A DNA stretch of 64,000 nt from Bryoerythrophyllum caledonicum (taxonomy: Eukaryota; Streptophyta; Bryopsida; Pottiales; Pottiaceae), in contig OZ020521.1 of assembly GCA_963971425.1 (NCBI GenBank), positions 5,659,519-5,723,518 of the forward strand, given 5' to 3'. Below, piece by piece: positions 9,460 through 18,544 of the stretch. The first letter of the stretch is position 1. The number at the start of each line of letters is the position of its first letter. The position numbers and the translations under genes were made by a program. Under the pieces are notes generated by a model. The model did not search any database. It saw only the letters and a list, made by a program, of their open reading frames with translations, and was not told the origin of the DNA.

Positions 9460-11522
9460 ATGAAGACGGTCCCTATGGCCAAGAAGAAGAGAACCGACAG
9501 AGATGGGCGCGGGAGGCGAGACGAAGAGCCGGCCGCTACGCTTCCGCCTTTGACGCGGGTTCTTCCGGAGATCCCTGCAAACCCGTACAACATGCTGAAG
9601 GAGAGCTTGAAGAACATGGGCTGCGCCGGCTTGCTCGAAGTTGCCTGGAGCATGCAGGAGGAGGTATACGTCCAGGAGCTGATAGGCGCTCCGGACGAGA
9701 AGTACAAGGGGTTGATGCGGGCCCATCCGGAACTCTGGGGGAGTTCCGGAGTGGACACATGCATACGACTTCCGGGCCGGCCGCACCAAGGTAGTGGAAC
9801 GGCGAGACGATGTTCCTGGCGGAGGAATTTGGGGGACAAGCCGATCCGAAGGAAGGCCACAACATGCAAGACTTACGGCACCAAGATGTCCAACTGGTGC
9901 TAGGGTTTTTAAACCCTATTTTCCATCCGGAAAAGCCGAGGCGGGTAGTGGTGAAGTGGGCCTGCACTTTCCTCGGAGCACTCCGGGGGAAGATTGTCGT
10001 AGACTGGGGACACTCATGAGCAAGATGATCAACCGACTGGTGGCCAACCTCCAGAAGGTGAAGAGATCGGCAACCCCCATAGCTTCCTATGTCGTACATC
10101 TCTACTGCCACCATCAACAGCTCACCCAGACGGAGCAGAGGCAGTACGACGAAGTCCTCAGCCTCCAAAAGTACAGAGGTGAAGAGTCAGAGGAAGAATC
10201 CGGAGGGGCAACGGAACCCGTGCCGGAAACAACAACCGCGGACACTCCGGAAGAAGACTGGAGAACTCATAAGAGGCCTCAAGGGAACGAGCCCTTGCCG
10301 GAGAGTCCGGACATCCGCAGCTCATCTGCATCATCCGAGGAAGATGAGTCTAGGCTTTTAGGGGAAGCCAGCCGGAAAAGGAGGAAGGTTGATCCAGAAG
10401 ACTCCAAGGCTCAGCTGAAGGAGATGGATGATCTCCTACACGAAGTCGGCTAGAGAGTAGCTGCCCTCAAGGAGACCAACTTCATTGTCACCACCGGCGT
10501 AGCGCAGGTCTTCCGGAGCCTGGGAGTCAGCCGCCTGGAAGACGCCATCAACCGTGTGGAAGATCTCCGGAGAAGGGAGGCTGATGTGAAGGCTTTGCAC
10601 CTTCAGGTCTCCATCATGTACAAGTCCACCGCGGAGCTGGAGAAGAAGGTGGTGCACCTTCGCCAAGAGACAGCGCTGGCGGTGGTGGCCCGGAAATAGG
10701 CGGAGGCAAAAGCCAATGCATTGGCGGCTGCCCTGACAAAGGTTCGAGAAGCCCTAAAGCTTCCGGTGGACGTGGTGAATCGGAGCCAGCTCTTCACCGA
10801 ACTGGTGGAGAAGGAGAAGATGTTGACCAAGGCCAACATCATCCGATTTTTCCTGGATCAAGCGGAGAAGATGGGACAGACCTGGGAGCAGATGTAGCTG
10901 CTGGTCACCAACATCACTCCGGTGGACCCGGAGCACCAATCAGCTCAGGTACCGGACGACTTCATGACTCCAGAACAGACCACGGCCCCTCCGGAACCAC
11001 CACAACCCAAGTCAACTCCAGCTCCGGGTACCTCAGCGATTCCGGAGACCCTCGACACTCCGTCACCTCGGACACCGGCGGAGGGCATCGTATCTCCCAA
11101 CCCTAGTATGGGTGAAATACTGAAGAAGCTTCTAGATATGTTGTCGCCACCAAATATGCGCCTGCCAGATCCTCCGGCAGAAGTCGACCCCCAGACACCA
11201 CCGAAGTCCGTATCCCAAAGATTGGCGCCTAGATCAAGGAGTCCCTCCGGAAGCTACAGGGACCTGGTTCACGAGACTAGGTCAGCTTCCGAGCCGGAAC
11301 AACCAGCACCTGCCGTTCCGGAAGGTTCACCGGAACAACCACCTCCACCTCCGGATTCCAGAGCTCTGACAGCAAGGGTTTCTCTAGCGGCCTGACCATC
11401 GAGCCGGAAGGGCAACTCTTCGCCGGCAACAGCGAAGAAGTTCAAGGGCAAGCAGCGAGCTCTGGTGGAGATCTCCCCCTCGCGCAGAAGTGGGAGAAAC
11501 CGGGTATCCGGTGCTCCGACTT
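9460..11522 (+). pseudogene. Gag-like protein of E2 (decayed)
   Basis: Joining three frames in order gives a protein of nearly 690 residues. The first part (9460-~9755) has a basic start (AKKKRTDRDGRGRR) and ANPYNMLKESLKNMGCAGLL. The next frame (~9755-10017) holds LNPIFHPEKPRRVVVKW and ACTFLGALRGKIVVDWGH. The last frame (from ~10017) gives MSKMINRLVANLQKVKRS and TPIASYVVHLYCHHQQL, like the gag or ORF1 region of some plant retroelements. A long helical, probably coiled-coil stretch (10454-10900) and a proline-rich tail follow. Lesions are two frameshifts (about 9755 and 10017), TAG at 10451, 10697 and 10895, and TGA at 11393. Each TAG is one C-to-T change from CAG and the TGA one from CGA. The tail then runs open to the stop at 11520. 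No CCHC knuckle or enzyme is seen. Function is inferred only by resemblance. Confidence 0.6.
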
Positions 11523-12818
11523 AGGTTAGTTTAGGTGTAGCATTATTTTTGGGTTTAGATTCCGAACCAGCAGAGATTAAGGATGGAGCTCCAAGTGCAC
11601 CCGGCTGCTGACGGAGTCGACGGCTAGTTTTTGTAGTTAGAATAGAAATTCGAGAGCCGAAAACTTTTCCAAGATTATAGGATCTGAGATCTGATCTGGG
11701 ACTTTTCCGGATTTCTCGGTTCTTTTAGATAAGATCTAGCGGATTTTCAGTAGATATAGCTAGGAGGAAGGCTAAGTTTAGAAGGGACTTAGTTAGTGCT
11801 TAGTAGTGAGGTTTTGGAGAAAAACCTTTTATCTTGTCTTCTCACTTTCAATATACTTCGTACCTTCTTGCCAAACTTGCTTCCTCGTAATTTTGGGTGT
11901 GGAGTGTAGACATTGTGCGAAACAGATCCATTCTTGTAGGTGTGATTGTGTAAGAATTCTTCCAAAAGTAGAGTGATAATCTTGTTTGCTAGAGGGAAAA
12001 CCGGTCATATCCGTGTCAGGAGATTGCTTGGGAGAGCTAGAGGGCTATTGTAGAGGTGTGCCTGGTAGACTCCAGGGTCCGGAAGTAGCCAGGAGGGGAA
12101 GAGATGAACTGCAGAGGTGTTTCTAGTAATCTCTAGAACGCGGAAGTATCCGTGTTAACCTGGATTCCGGTCAAGGTCGGAATTCTCCCTCAAGATAGGA
12201 AAAATCCTGATACGTAGGTCTAGACGGGATACCCCTGGCGAGTAGTAACAACTGTTCCGGAGAATTACAATTGCACTTACTGGAATGTCGTTGTAGTCCG
12301 GACTTGTCTCTGTGTGACCGCGTCCGGAAGGCCATCTGCATGTTGTGAGAGTCTAAGTCTAGCCGCAGCAATCGAATCCCCGATTAGCAAAGTAGGGAGA
12401 GTGGTGTCGGGTCACTATAAGTACCGGGCAGTGGGGGTCTAGCCACTTAAAGTCACAAGGCAGTGGAAAATCCAGCCACTTACACAAAACAGGATCAGTG
12501 GACTTCGGCCACTTGCTTAAAAACTCCAGAAGACACTCTGAGGAGGAACAGAGACAAGTTAAACTACCCTCCGGACTTCCGGAAACTATTTCCGGAAGCC
12601 GTTGTACAAAATCCGGACTCCGAAAGGCTTTGGATCTATAATACATAATTGAAGAGAATAGCTAATCCGTGAATGATTGGTGTGATAGTTTAGTTATTGG
12701 GAGTATCTGGAAAAGAACATTAGGTCTTTGTGGGAACAAAACCGGAGCAGTTACTTTGGAAGCATTTAGTGACGATTGGATGCAGTCCGGAGGAATACTA
12801 TCTCTACGAACTGCAACA
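11523..12818. other. 3' noncoding part of E2
   Basis: About 1.3 kb without a credible reading frame. It keeps the CCGG excess of the element (for example three sites in 12570-12595), and has short repeated phrases such as GCCACTT at 12439, 12474 and 12509 and AGAGGTGT at 12050 and 12113. No terminal direct repeat of the E2 start was found here. Confidence 0.6.
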
Positions 12819-12823
12819 ATATA

Positions 12824-13262
12824 TTAAGCTTACAAAAAAGTAAATAGTGAATTGGCATGTTTTGAACCTCCAATCCTTGCACTAGTGTTTTGAATTTGCT
12901 AGACCCCTCCTCTACCTCTAAAAATTGGTGTACAAGGAGTTAATATCATGATCAATATGATTACATAAAATTTAGACCTTGTGTAGTGCAAATTTGACAT
13001 CAAGTGAAGTCAAAGTTTGTTGATCCACTCAATGCAGGGAAAATAAGAAACCATCTGTGTGACTTTGAACACTATAATCTTTCAATCCGTGCGGTCAAAG
13101 CTGATGAAATTTTGTGAGTATGTTACATAATAAGTCAAAATTGAGATCCTATAGCCAAATCTAGGAATGGAGGTTTGGATTTCTTTTTGTATTCATTGCA
13201 CTAGAATCGAGCAATTTTGAAGTGTTTTTGGTGTGAAACTGTCATGGTACCTTAGGTCTTAA
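12824..13262 (-). repeat. TTAA-bounded dispersed repeat, copy 1 right part
   Basis: This is the continuation of the copy split by E2. GAATTGGCATGTTTTGAACC, TTGGTGTACAAGGAGTTAAT, CTTTGAACACTATAATC and TTTTGGTGTGAAACTGTCAT match other copies in order. It ends with ACCTTAGGTC and TTAA at 13259-13262, the family's left terminus in reverse. Confidence 0.85.
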
Positions 13263-13887
13263 GCAGTATTGGGGTGGTTAAAGTGAAACATAGTCACAGT
13301 CAATGCCCAGACATAGTGTGCGGAATTGGCTCTATAGCTCCTTCCGCGCCAAAGCGCGCACAACACCTGGAGAGCTGATCAAAGGAGGAATGCCATTAGG
13401 AAAGCTGCCCGTTGGCAACGGCGTAATAGAGTACCAGGGCTCAAAACGGGCAATGTTATGCTTGTGGAGCAGCCGCACACTTAGTCGCAACAGGAGAGCA
13501 ATGATATGAGCCCGCAGTCTGATTTCAGTCAACCGCGCAATATTATCCTTATCTAAAACATGGCATTTTTTCTTACCGGATCCCTCGGTGCTTTTGGCCC
13601 ATTGGCATGCTCTGGCTTCTTCTTAGAGGCATTATCATTTGGTATCTTTGGAGCGAGAGAAATGACTTCGCGTTTAACGAGACGAGGTAGCCGAGCCAGA
13701 AGCTTTAGGCCAAATTATGGCTTAAGCTCATTGACTATGAATGTGCCCCGTAGACCAAGAGCTGGACTCAATGTCTTCAGAACCCTGCAAAAAGTGAGAA
13801 ATTCACCAAGCGATTTAAAAACCTTTGGTGCTGCAACAAGGTGTTTGCTTCATGGGCGAATAAGCAACCTCACTAGCACATGTACCA
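13263..13887. other. No gene recognised (13.3-13.9 kb)
   Basis: The longest frame (13560-13907, 115 residues) has no recognisable domain and runs into the neighbouring MITE. Composition is less AT-rich than the flanks, and the region may be worn-out transposon sequence. Confidence 0.5.
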
Positions 13888-13890
13888 TAA

Positions 13891-14233
13891 GGGCCAGTTT
13901 ACACTAAAGTGAAGAAGTGCACCGGTCGGTCAAGAATTTCAGCCCAAGACATGGTTATTTGAGGCAAGGGAGTTCTCCGGAGACCATGTTTCGTGTCCGA
14001 GGCTTTGAGCTCGTCCAAGAAACTTGACCTCCGGAAAACCTCCCCTCCAAAAAGTGTCACCACATTGGCAGCCATGTCATTTTTTCATCCATGCACAAAG
14101 TTCTCCACCGGAGGACTCTTGGCCGTAGTGTAAACCCCCATCGGAGAAGAGCGTCACTCTTGGCCAATCGAATTTCAAAATTCCCCTAGAATTCATGACC
14201 GGTGGACTGCTCCACTGTAATGTAAAGTGGCCC
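13891..14233. mobile_element. PIF/Harbinger-type MITE with TAA duplication (343 bp)
   Basis: TAA occurs at 13888-13890 and 14234-14236. The left end is GGGCCAGTTTACACTA and the right end is its inverse with a few changes (TAATGTAAAGTGGCCC). A 3-bp TAA/TTA duplication with GG-starting inverted ends is the PIF/Harbinger (Tourist) pattern. There is no coding capacity. Confidence 0.8.
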
Positions 14234-14299
14234 TAAGTCCCTTAGTACTACTTGTAGTTCGTGTCTTTTTACTAACTCTTTAACTAGGCCCGAGTTCTT

Positions 14300-14560
14300 T
14301 TCTCAGCCTTGTCGAGCCTGGCGGGGGGTCTGCCTTGTATTTTTCTTTTCCTAGAAAAAGTTCCCCTTATTTGTGTCCAAAAAAAAACCAAACATAGTCA
14401 CCATCCTAGGCGTGCTCTTTGTGTGGTTTTTGGTTTTTTGGTTCTTTCTATGCAAGAAAAGTTTGTTTTTCTTGTGCTGGGGGAAAAAAAATCAAAAACA
14501 AAAAAACCAAAAACAAAAAACAAAAAACAAAAACAAAAACAAAAACAAAAAAACACATAA
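14300..14560. repeat. Low-complexity A-rich tract with (CAAAAA)n
   Basis: 14483-14556 is a run of CAAAAA and AAAAAC units. The preceding 80 bp include T-rich inverted counterparts (TTTTTGGTTTTTTGGTT). Two overlapping frames here only reflect the low-complexity sequence. Confidence 0.8.
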
Positions 14561-14834
14561 GGTTGGATGACCTATAACCACCAACTTAAGCTTGTTGACC
14601 TATTTATAGCATTTATATACGTGGTAAGAATTTTTTTGGAAATTCAAAATAGGATTTCATGAATATTGCAATTGTCGTGACCATTTATTTCTTCATATTG
14701 AAATTGCTACAATTTTTTTAAGTGGATAGAAAGCCGTGATCCATTCCTCAACATACAAAATTCTCTACTTCCACAGTAAGTTGTGCTAATGACCACTTGT
14801 CAAAGCATCCATCACTATCAGCACAAGAGACTAA

Positions 14835-15372
14835 GGGCCGCTTCACACTATGCCCAAGTCGAGAGGCCGACTATCAAAATGAGTGGCCAGACTATGGCAA
14901 GAGGCCAAACTTTTTTGCCAAAAAAATACATTAAATAATATAGATTGAAGGTTTGGCCGGTCGTGGTGTGAAGCCCCAAAGGTCAAGTCCAAAGTCCAAA
15001 CCCCATATCATTACGCCCAAAAAAATCAGCCCAAAAAATCAGCCAATAAAAATCAGCCAAAAAAAATCAGCCCAAAAATTCGGTCTCTTTCATCTAACGG
15101 TCTAGATCTTGTCAGTTTTTTATTATTTAAATTAAAAAAATTGACGGACTCTCGATTGTAGTTTGGGTCGTCTAAAATGGGCGACCCAAGTTTTGCTCGA
15201 GAGGCCATTGCTTTGGCGCCAAAACAATCCAAAAGTGTTGCCATGTAGGACGACGGCCTTTGGAGTTTGGGCACAAGTGTGAAGGCCCAAAGTCCGGACT
15301 TTGGCCATTCTAGCAATCTCATTGGTGGAAATCAACGGCCTCTCGACTTGGCCACCAAGTGTGAAGCGGCCC
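14835..15372. mobile_element. PIF/Harbinger-type MITE, copy 1 (538 bp)
   Basis: TAA flanks both ends (14832-14834 and 15373-15375). The terminal inverted repeat is GGGCCGCTTCACACT against AGTGTGAAGCGGCCC, with further matching subterminal blocks (CAAGTCGAGAGGCC at 14850 and its inverse near 15340). Interior sequence such as CCAAACCCCATATCATTACG recurs in the copy at 34363-34871, so this is a mobile family. Confidence 0.88.
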
Positions 15373-15489
15373 TAAAAACCGAGAGCTGTGAACCAATTAT
15401 AAATTGAGACCCAATTACAAACTGACTTTCCTAAAATTTTGGAAATGGGGTGGGTTTCGGAAAATGGCTGGCGGTTTTGGCCCACAGAA

Positions 15490-16206
15490 GGGGCTGTTTA
15501 CATCTAGATGGTTAGGGCTGGAGCCCAAAGAATTCTCGAGTTCTGATTGGAGTAAAGAATTGGTACCCCGGAAATGGGTTTACATCAAGCAAAATGCGGG
15601 CTGTGGCCCAAAGTTCTTTCCGTGGATGAGAAATCTAGTTGAAATCCTACATGGCAGATTTGAATGGTGTTTTACAGAACTTAAGGAGAATTATTTCCTA
15701 CAACCTCTAGGAGGTTGTATTTCCGGAAGGCCAAGAGAGTATTTTTCAGAACCTATTTCAGTCAATCATTTATAATATTTTACTACTAACATTTACTGTT
15801 GACATTTACTGTTGAAGTTTACATTTACTGCTCATATTTACTGCTAAAATTTACATTTGTTGCTGACATTTACTACTGAAGTTACATTTACATTTTTGTA
15901 ATTTAAATTTATTTGGAAACTTCACAAATTTCTTATGAAGATGTAATCTAACCGTACTACAAATTCTTTCACTATGGGTTAGTTCTCAAAAGAGCCCATT
16001 CTCATAGAACTATTTAGAAATTCAGCCCAAGTACACAATGGGCCACAACCCTTCTATTCCGGTTTACACCTAAACTTTGGGCCACAACCCACTTAGAACT
16101 CCCTTGTTTGGTGGAAGGTACCCTGCTTACAATGGTTTCATCCTTTAAGGGGGGTACCACTTGTGTCTATGGGCTTCAACCCAAACCTTCAGGTGTAAAC
16201 AACCCC
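15490..16206. mobile_element. Inverted-repeat element of about 717 bp (Harbinger-like MITE)
   Basis: The ends are AGGGGCTGTTTACATCT at the left and AGGTGTAAACAACCCCT at the right, with subterminal blocks GGGCTGGAGCCCAAAG and its inverse. A second internal pair (GGTTTACATCAAGC near 15578 and GGTTTACACC near 16060, inverted) suggests a nested or two-armed structure. Flanking GAA and TGA are not identical, so the duplication is not clear. Confidence 0.55.
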
Positions 16207-16209
16207 TGA

Positions 16210-17197
16210 GGGCCGGTTTACATTAGGCCTGGGGTTGGATGGAAGGCCGGCTGGATTTGCCTTCAATCCGGCCTTCAATCCAGCCCCAATTCTTCCATCC
16301 GACTCCAAATAGTGTAAAGCATTGAGGCCGGATTCTAAGGTTGGATTTCAAATTCATCATCTTGGCCCTAGTCAATGTAAAGTGTTGGGGCCGGATTCTA
16401 GGGCTAAATTTCCAATTTTTAAGTGTCTTGGATTTTTATAGGGCTCAACTAAAAATTATAGAAGCACATGAGTGAAGCCTTTGTCTTTATTTCTTTCCTA
16501 GTTTAAAGAAAAATAGGTTTCATATATTTACTTTATTTGTTTTCTTTCCTTACTACATTTAAAATAAAAAATAATAAGAATATTTTTTCTAATTTCATAA
16601 AAAAATTCTTTTTCTCTTATTTTTCATAGGTCTAAAATAAAAGAGAGTTTTTTTTTCATATGGAGTACATGCGACTTCTGATTCCTCTTCTTATTTTGAC
16701 TATTGGAAAAAAGAGTTTTATTTACTTTATTTGACCAAATCCCTTTTTCTGGTGCATATTAAAAACGAAGGAGTATTTTTACTTTTTCAAAATAAAATAT
16801 TAAAATAAATAAATTTTCAAAATAAAATATTAAAATAAATAAATTTTCAAAATAAAATATTAAAATAAATAAATTTTCAAAATAAAATATTAAAATAAAT
16901 AAATTTTCAAAATAATTTTTTTTTTAAATTAAAAAAAAATCATTTTTTTTATTTTTTTCAAAATAAACAAATAAAAATAAAAATAAAAATAAAAATAATT
17001 TTTTTACTAATTGATGGTAGCGATTTGAAGGATCCAACGGAGAATCCGAATCCGGTCCTAGATGGGAGTTTGGGCCACCCCAAACTTCGTCCCGATTGCT
17101 CCCTTGGGGCTGGAAGGTTTGGCACCAAAACCATGCCACCTAAGGCGACACGTAGGATGAAATGTAGTTCAGGCTAGCCCCAAGTATAAGGCCGTTA
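16210..17197. mobile_element. Probable MITE-like element, termini uncertain
   Basis: It starts GGGCCGGTTTACATTAGGCC right after the previous element. A partial inverse, GGCTAGCCCCAAGTATAAGGCC, lies at 17173-17194. A similar inverse near 18058-18085 is an alternative right end. It contains the 30-bp tandem repeat described separately. Confidence 0.35.
16785..16914. repeat. 30-bp tandem repeat, about 4.3 copies
   Basis: The unit TAAAATAAATAAATTTTC followed by AAAATAAAATAT starts at 16801, 16831, 16861 and 16891 and is identical in all full copies, so the expansion is recent. It continues into A/T homopolymer-like sequence up to 17000. Confidence 0.95.
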
Positions 17198-17227
17198 CCA
17201 CACGGCAGGCAGGCCAAATCTCCTTGC

Positions 17228-17662
17228 AGGCTATGGTTTAACGTCAAAATACCTTAAACCGACACTCAACCTTGAAGCGACACTGCAGACCTCGTCAGAA
17301 CCGGATTTCTTCCTCTCGTTTTCTGTCATATGTTCTGTCAGAAATATTCCAAGTCTATTCCAGCCCACCAATGAATGCAAGGATGGAGCTGGATGGAGCT
17401 GGCGGTTTGGTGGGATAGAGGTGACGGTTTAATGTGCTTTTAAGGTTTGGTTTTGTCACTAAACCTGGTCGCTTTAGGGTTGATTGGAGGAAACCCACTT
17501 TCTTTCTTTTTTCTCACAATCTACAACGTTGTTTTCAAAAAAAAATTCTCTCACAAATCAGAACCTTATTTCTCTACCCAAGCATATTTTTTTTGCAATT
17601 AAATCTCAACTTTTGAAGCACAGAATCACTAAAGTGTCGGTTTAAGGTATTTTGACGTTAGC
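17228..17662. mobile_element. Short inverted-repeat element (about 435 bp)
   Basis: A perfect 27-bp arm lies at 17239-17266 (AACGTCAAAATACC followed by TTAAACCGACACT) and inverted at 17632-17659, with GGCTA/TAGCC just outside. No transposase is present. The flanks give no convincing target duplication. Confidence 0.65.
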
Positions 17663-18130
17663 CTAGGTTGCTTGGGCCACGTCATGGTATGGTGCTTCAC
17701 CTCCACCACACGGGTGGCAGAGAGGGCCCCGCGGCAAAGCTCTCTACTGGCCAAGAGAAGCGGATGTGAGGGGGTGGCCATGTCGATGGTGGACCCGATG
17801 ATGCCGAGGTGGACCAAAAAGTTCGAACTACCAGGGGGTTGTCCCTGGTAGTGTCACTCTGCCGGAGCGACGAGCCACCTCGGATTGCCGGCCAGCTGCT
17901 TGCCACTCGTGTGGTGTGTGGCACGTTGGCTCGGCCAATCAGAGGCAGCAGGCCGAGCTGCCTGCCCCCCATGTGGCACCGCCCTAAAGCTCTTGGGTTG
18001 GATTTTGAGAGATTGAGAAACCCCATTGGTTGAAACTTGGAGAGTTCTGGTAGGCCCTCAATCTGGCCCCAAGTATAAACCGATTCTGGGATTGATGGTG
18101 GTGATAGGTTATCCAACCATAGTCACGGTC
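17663..18130. other. No gene recognised; GC-richer segment with MITE-like edge
   Basis: A short hairpin (CTACCAGGG...CCCTGGTAG) lies at about 17828-17851. The right edge near 18058-18090 resembles the GGTTTA-type MITE ends. Open frames on both strands here (up to 139 codons) overlap each other and show no recognisable domain. Confidence 0.45.
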
Positions 18131-18466
18131 CTTTAGGGGTCAATCAATGCAGAGAGATGGCAGGTGGCAGATGCCCCGAACATGTTACAGTTCCGTGACA
18201 GATTGCCATACATAGAAAAGGCTGCCACAATCAAAATTTTGAGCTATATCAGGGATGCCGGTACTCTACGACATGGCGGTTATTTTAAGAAACACGTGAT
18301 TCCAGAACTGGAAAGGATACGGACAAGCTCAATTACCTCCTTGTAATTTATATATTTTATATTTTCATCTTATTACTGAAACATATAACAACCATGGGCT
18401 GTTCAAGGAAACGACAAGCAGCCAGCCAAAGCAATGAGCTTCTGCCTCCCTGACAGTCCCTACGGC

Positions 18467-18529
18467 AGTCTGTACTGGTGACTTTTTGCAATCAAACCTG
18501 GTTTGTTTTGTTTCAAAAAAAAAAAAAAA
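18467..18529 (+). mobile_element. 63-bp poly(A) retroposon with 15-bp target duplication
   Basis: Forty-eight bases are followed by fifteen A. The insertion is flanked by GACAGTCCCTACGGC (18452-18466) and GACAGTACCTACGGC (18530-18544), 14 of 15 identical. A poly(A) tail plus a long duplication is the signature of LINE-type target-primed reverse transcription. The source is too short to identify; it may be the 3' end of a LINE, a SINE or a cellular transcript. Confidence 0.75.
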
Positions 18530-18544
18530 GACAGTACCTACGGC

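Larger units (their letters stand above)
8936..12818 (+). mobile_element. E2: TG...CA-bounded insertion with ATATA duplication, gag-like frame, CCGG-rich
   Basis: The boundaries are well supported. A TTAA-family repeat is split exactly here, and ATATA occurs on both sides (8931-8935 and 12819-12823). The element starts TGGGAATCCGTTCCCA, a perfect 6-bp-stem hairpin, and ends CTACGAACTGCAACA. At 8991-9005 it has AAAAAAATTAGTTAA, also found near the E1 start. A CT microsatellite at about 9297-9320 and a presumed transcription start precede a decayed gag-like frame (9460-11522). About 1.3 kb of noncoding sequence follows. No reverse transcriptase, integrase or terminal direct repeats were found. 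TG/CA ends and a 5-bp duplication imply retroviral-type integration, so it is a giant solo LTR carrying a gene or a non-autonomous LTR-less relative. It holds about 60 CCGG sites, mostly TCCGGA. Confidence 0.8.

Noticed and set aside
9381-10168. Long alternative and antisense frames over the E2 gag-like region
   Set aside because: The collagen-like or Arg/Ser-rich composition comes from reading a GC-rich gene out of frame; only the frame order 9460, 9755, 10017 gives gag-like motifs.
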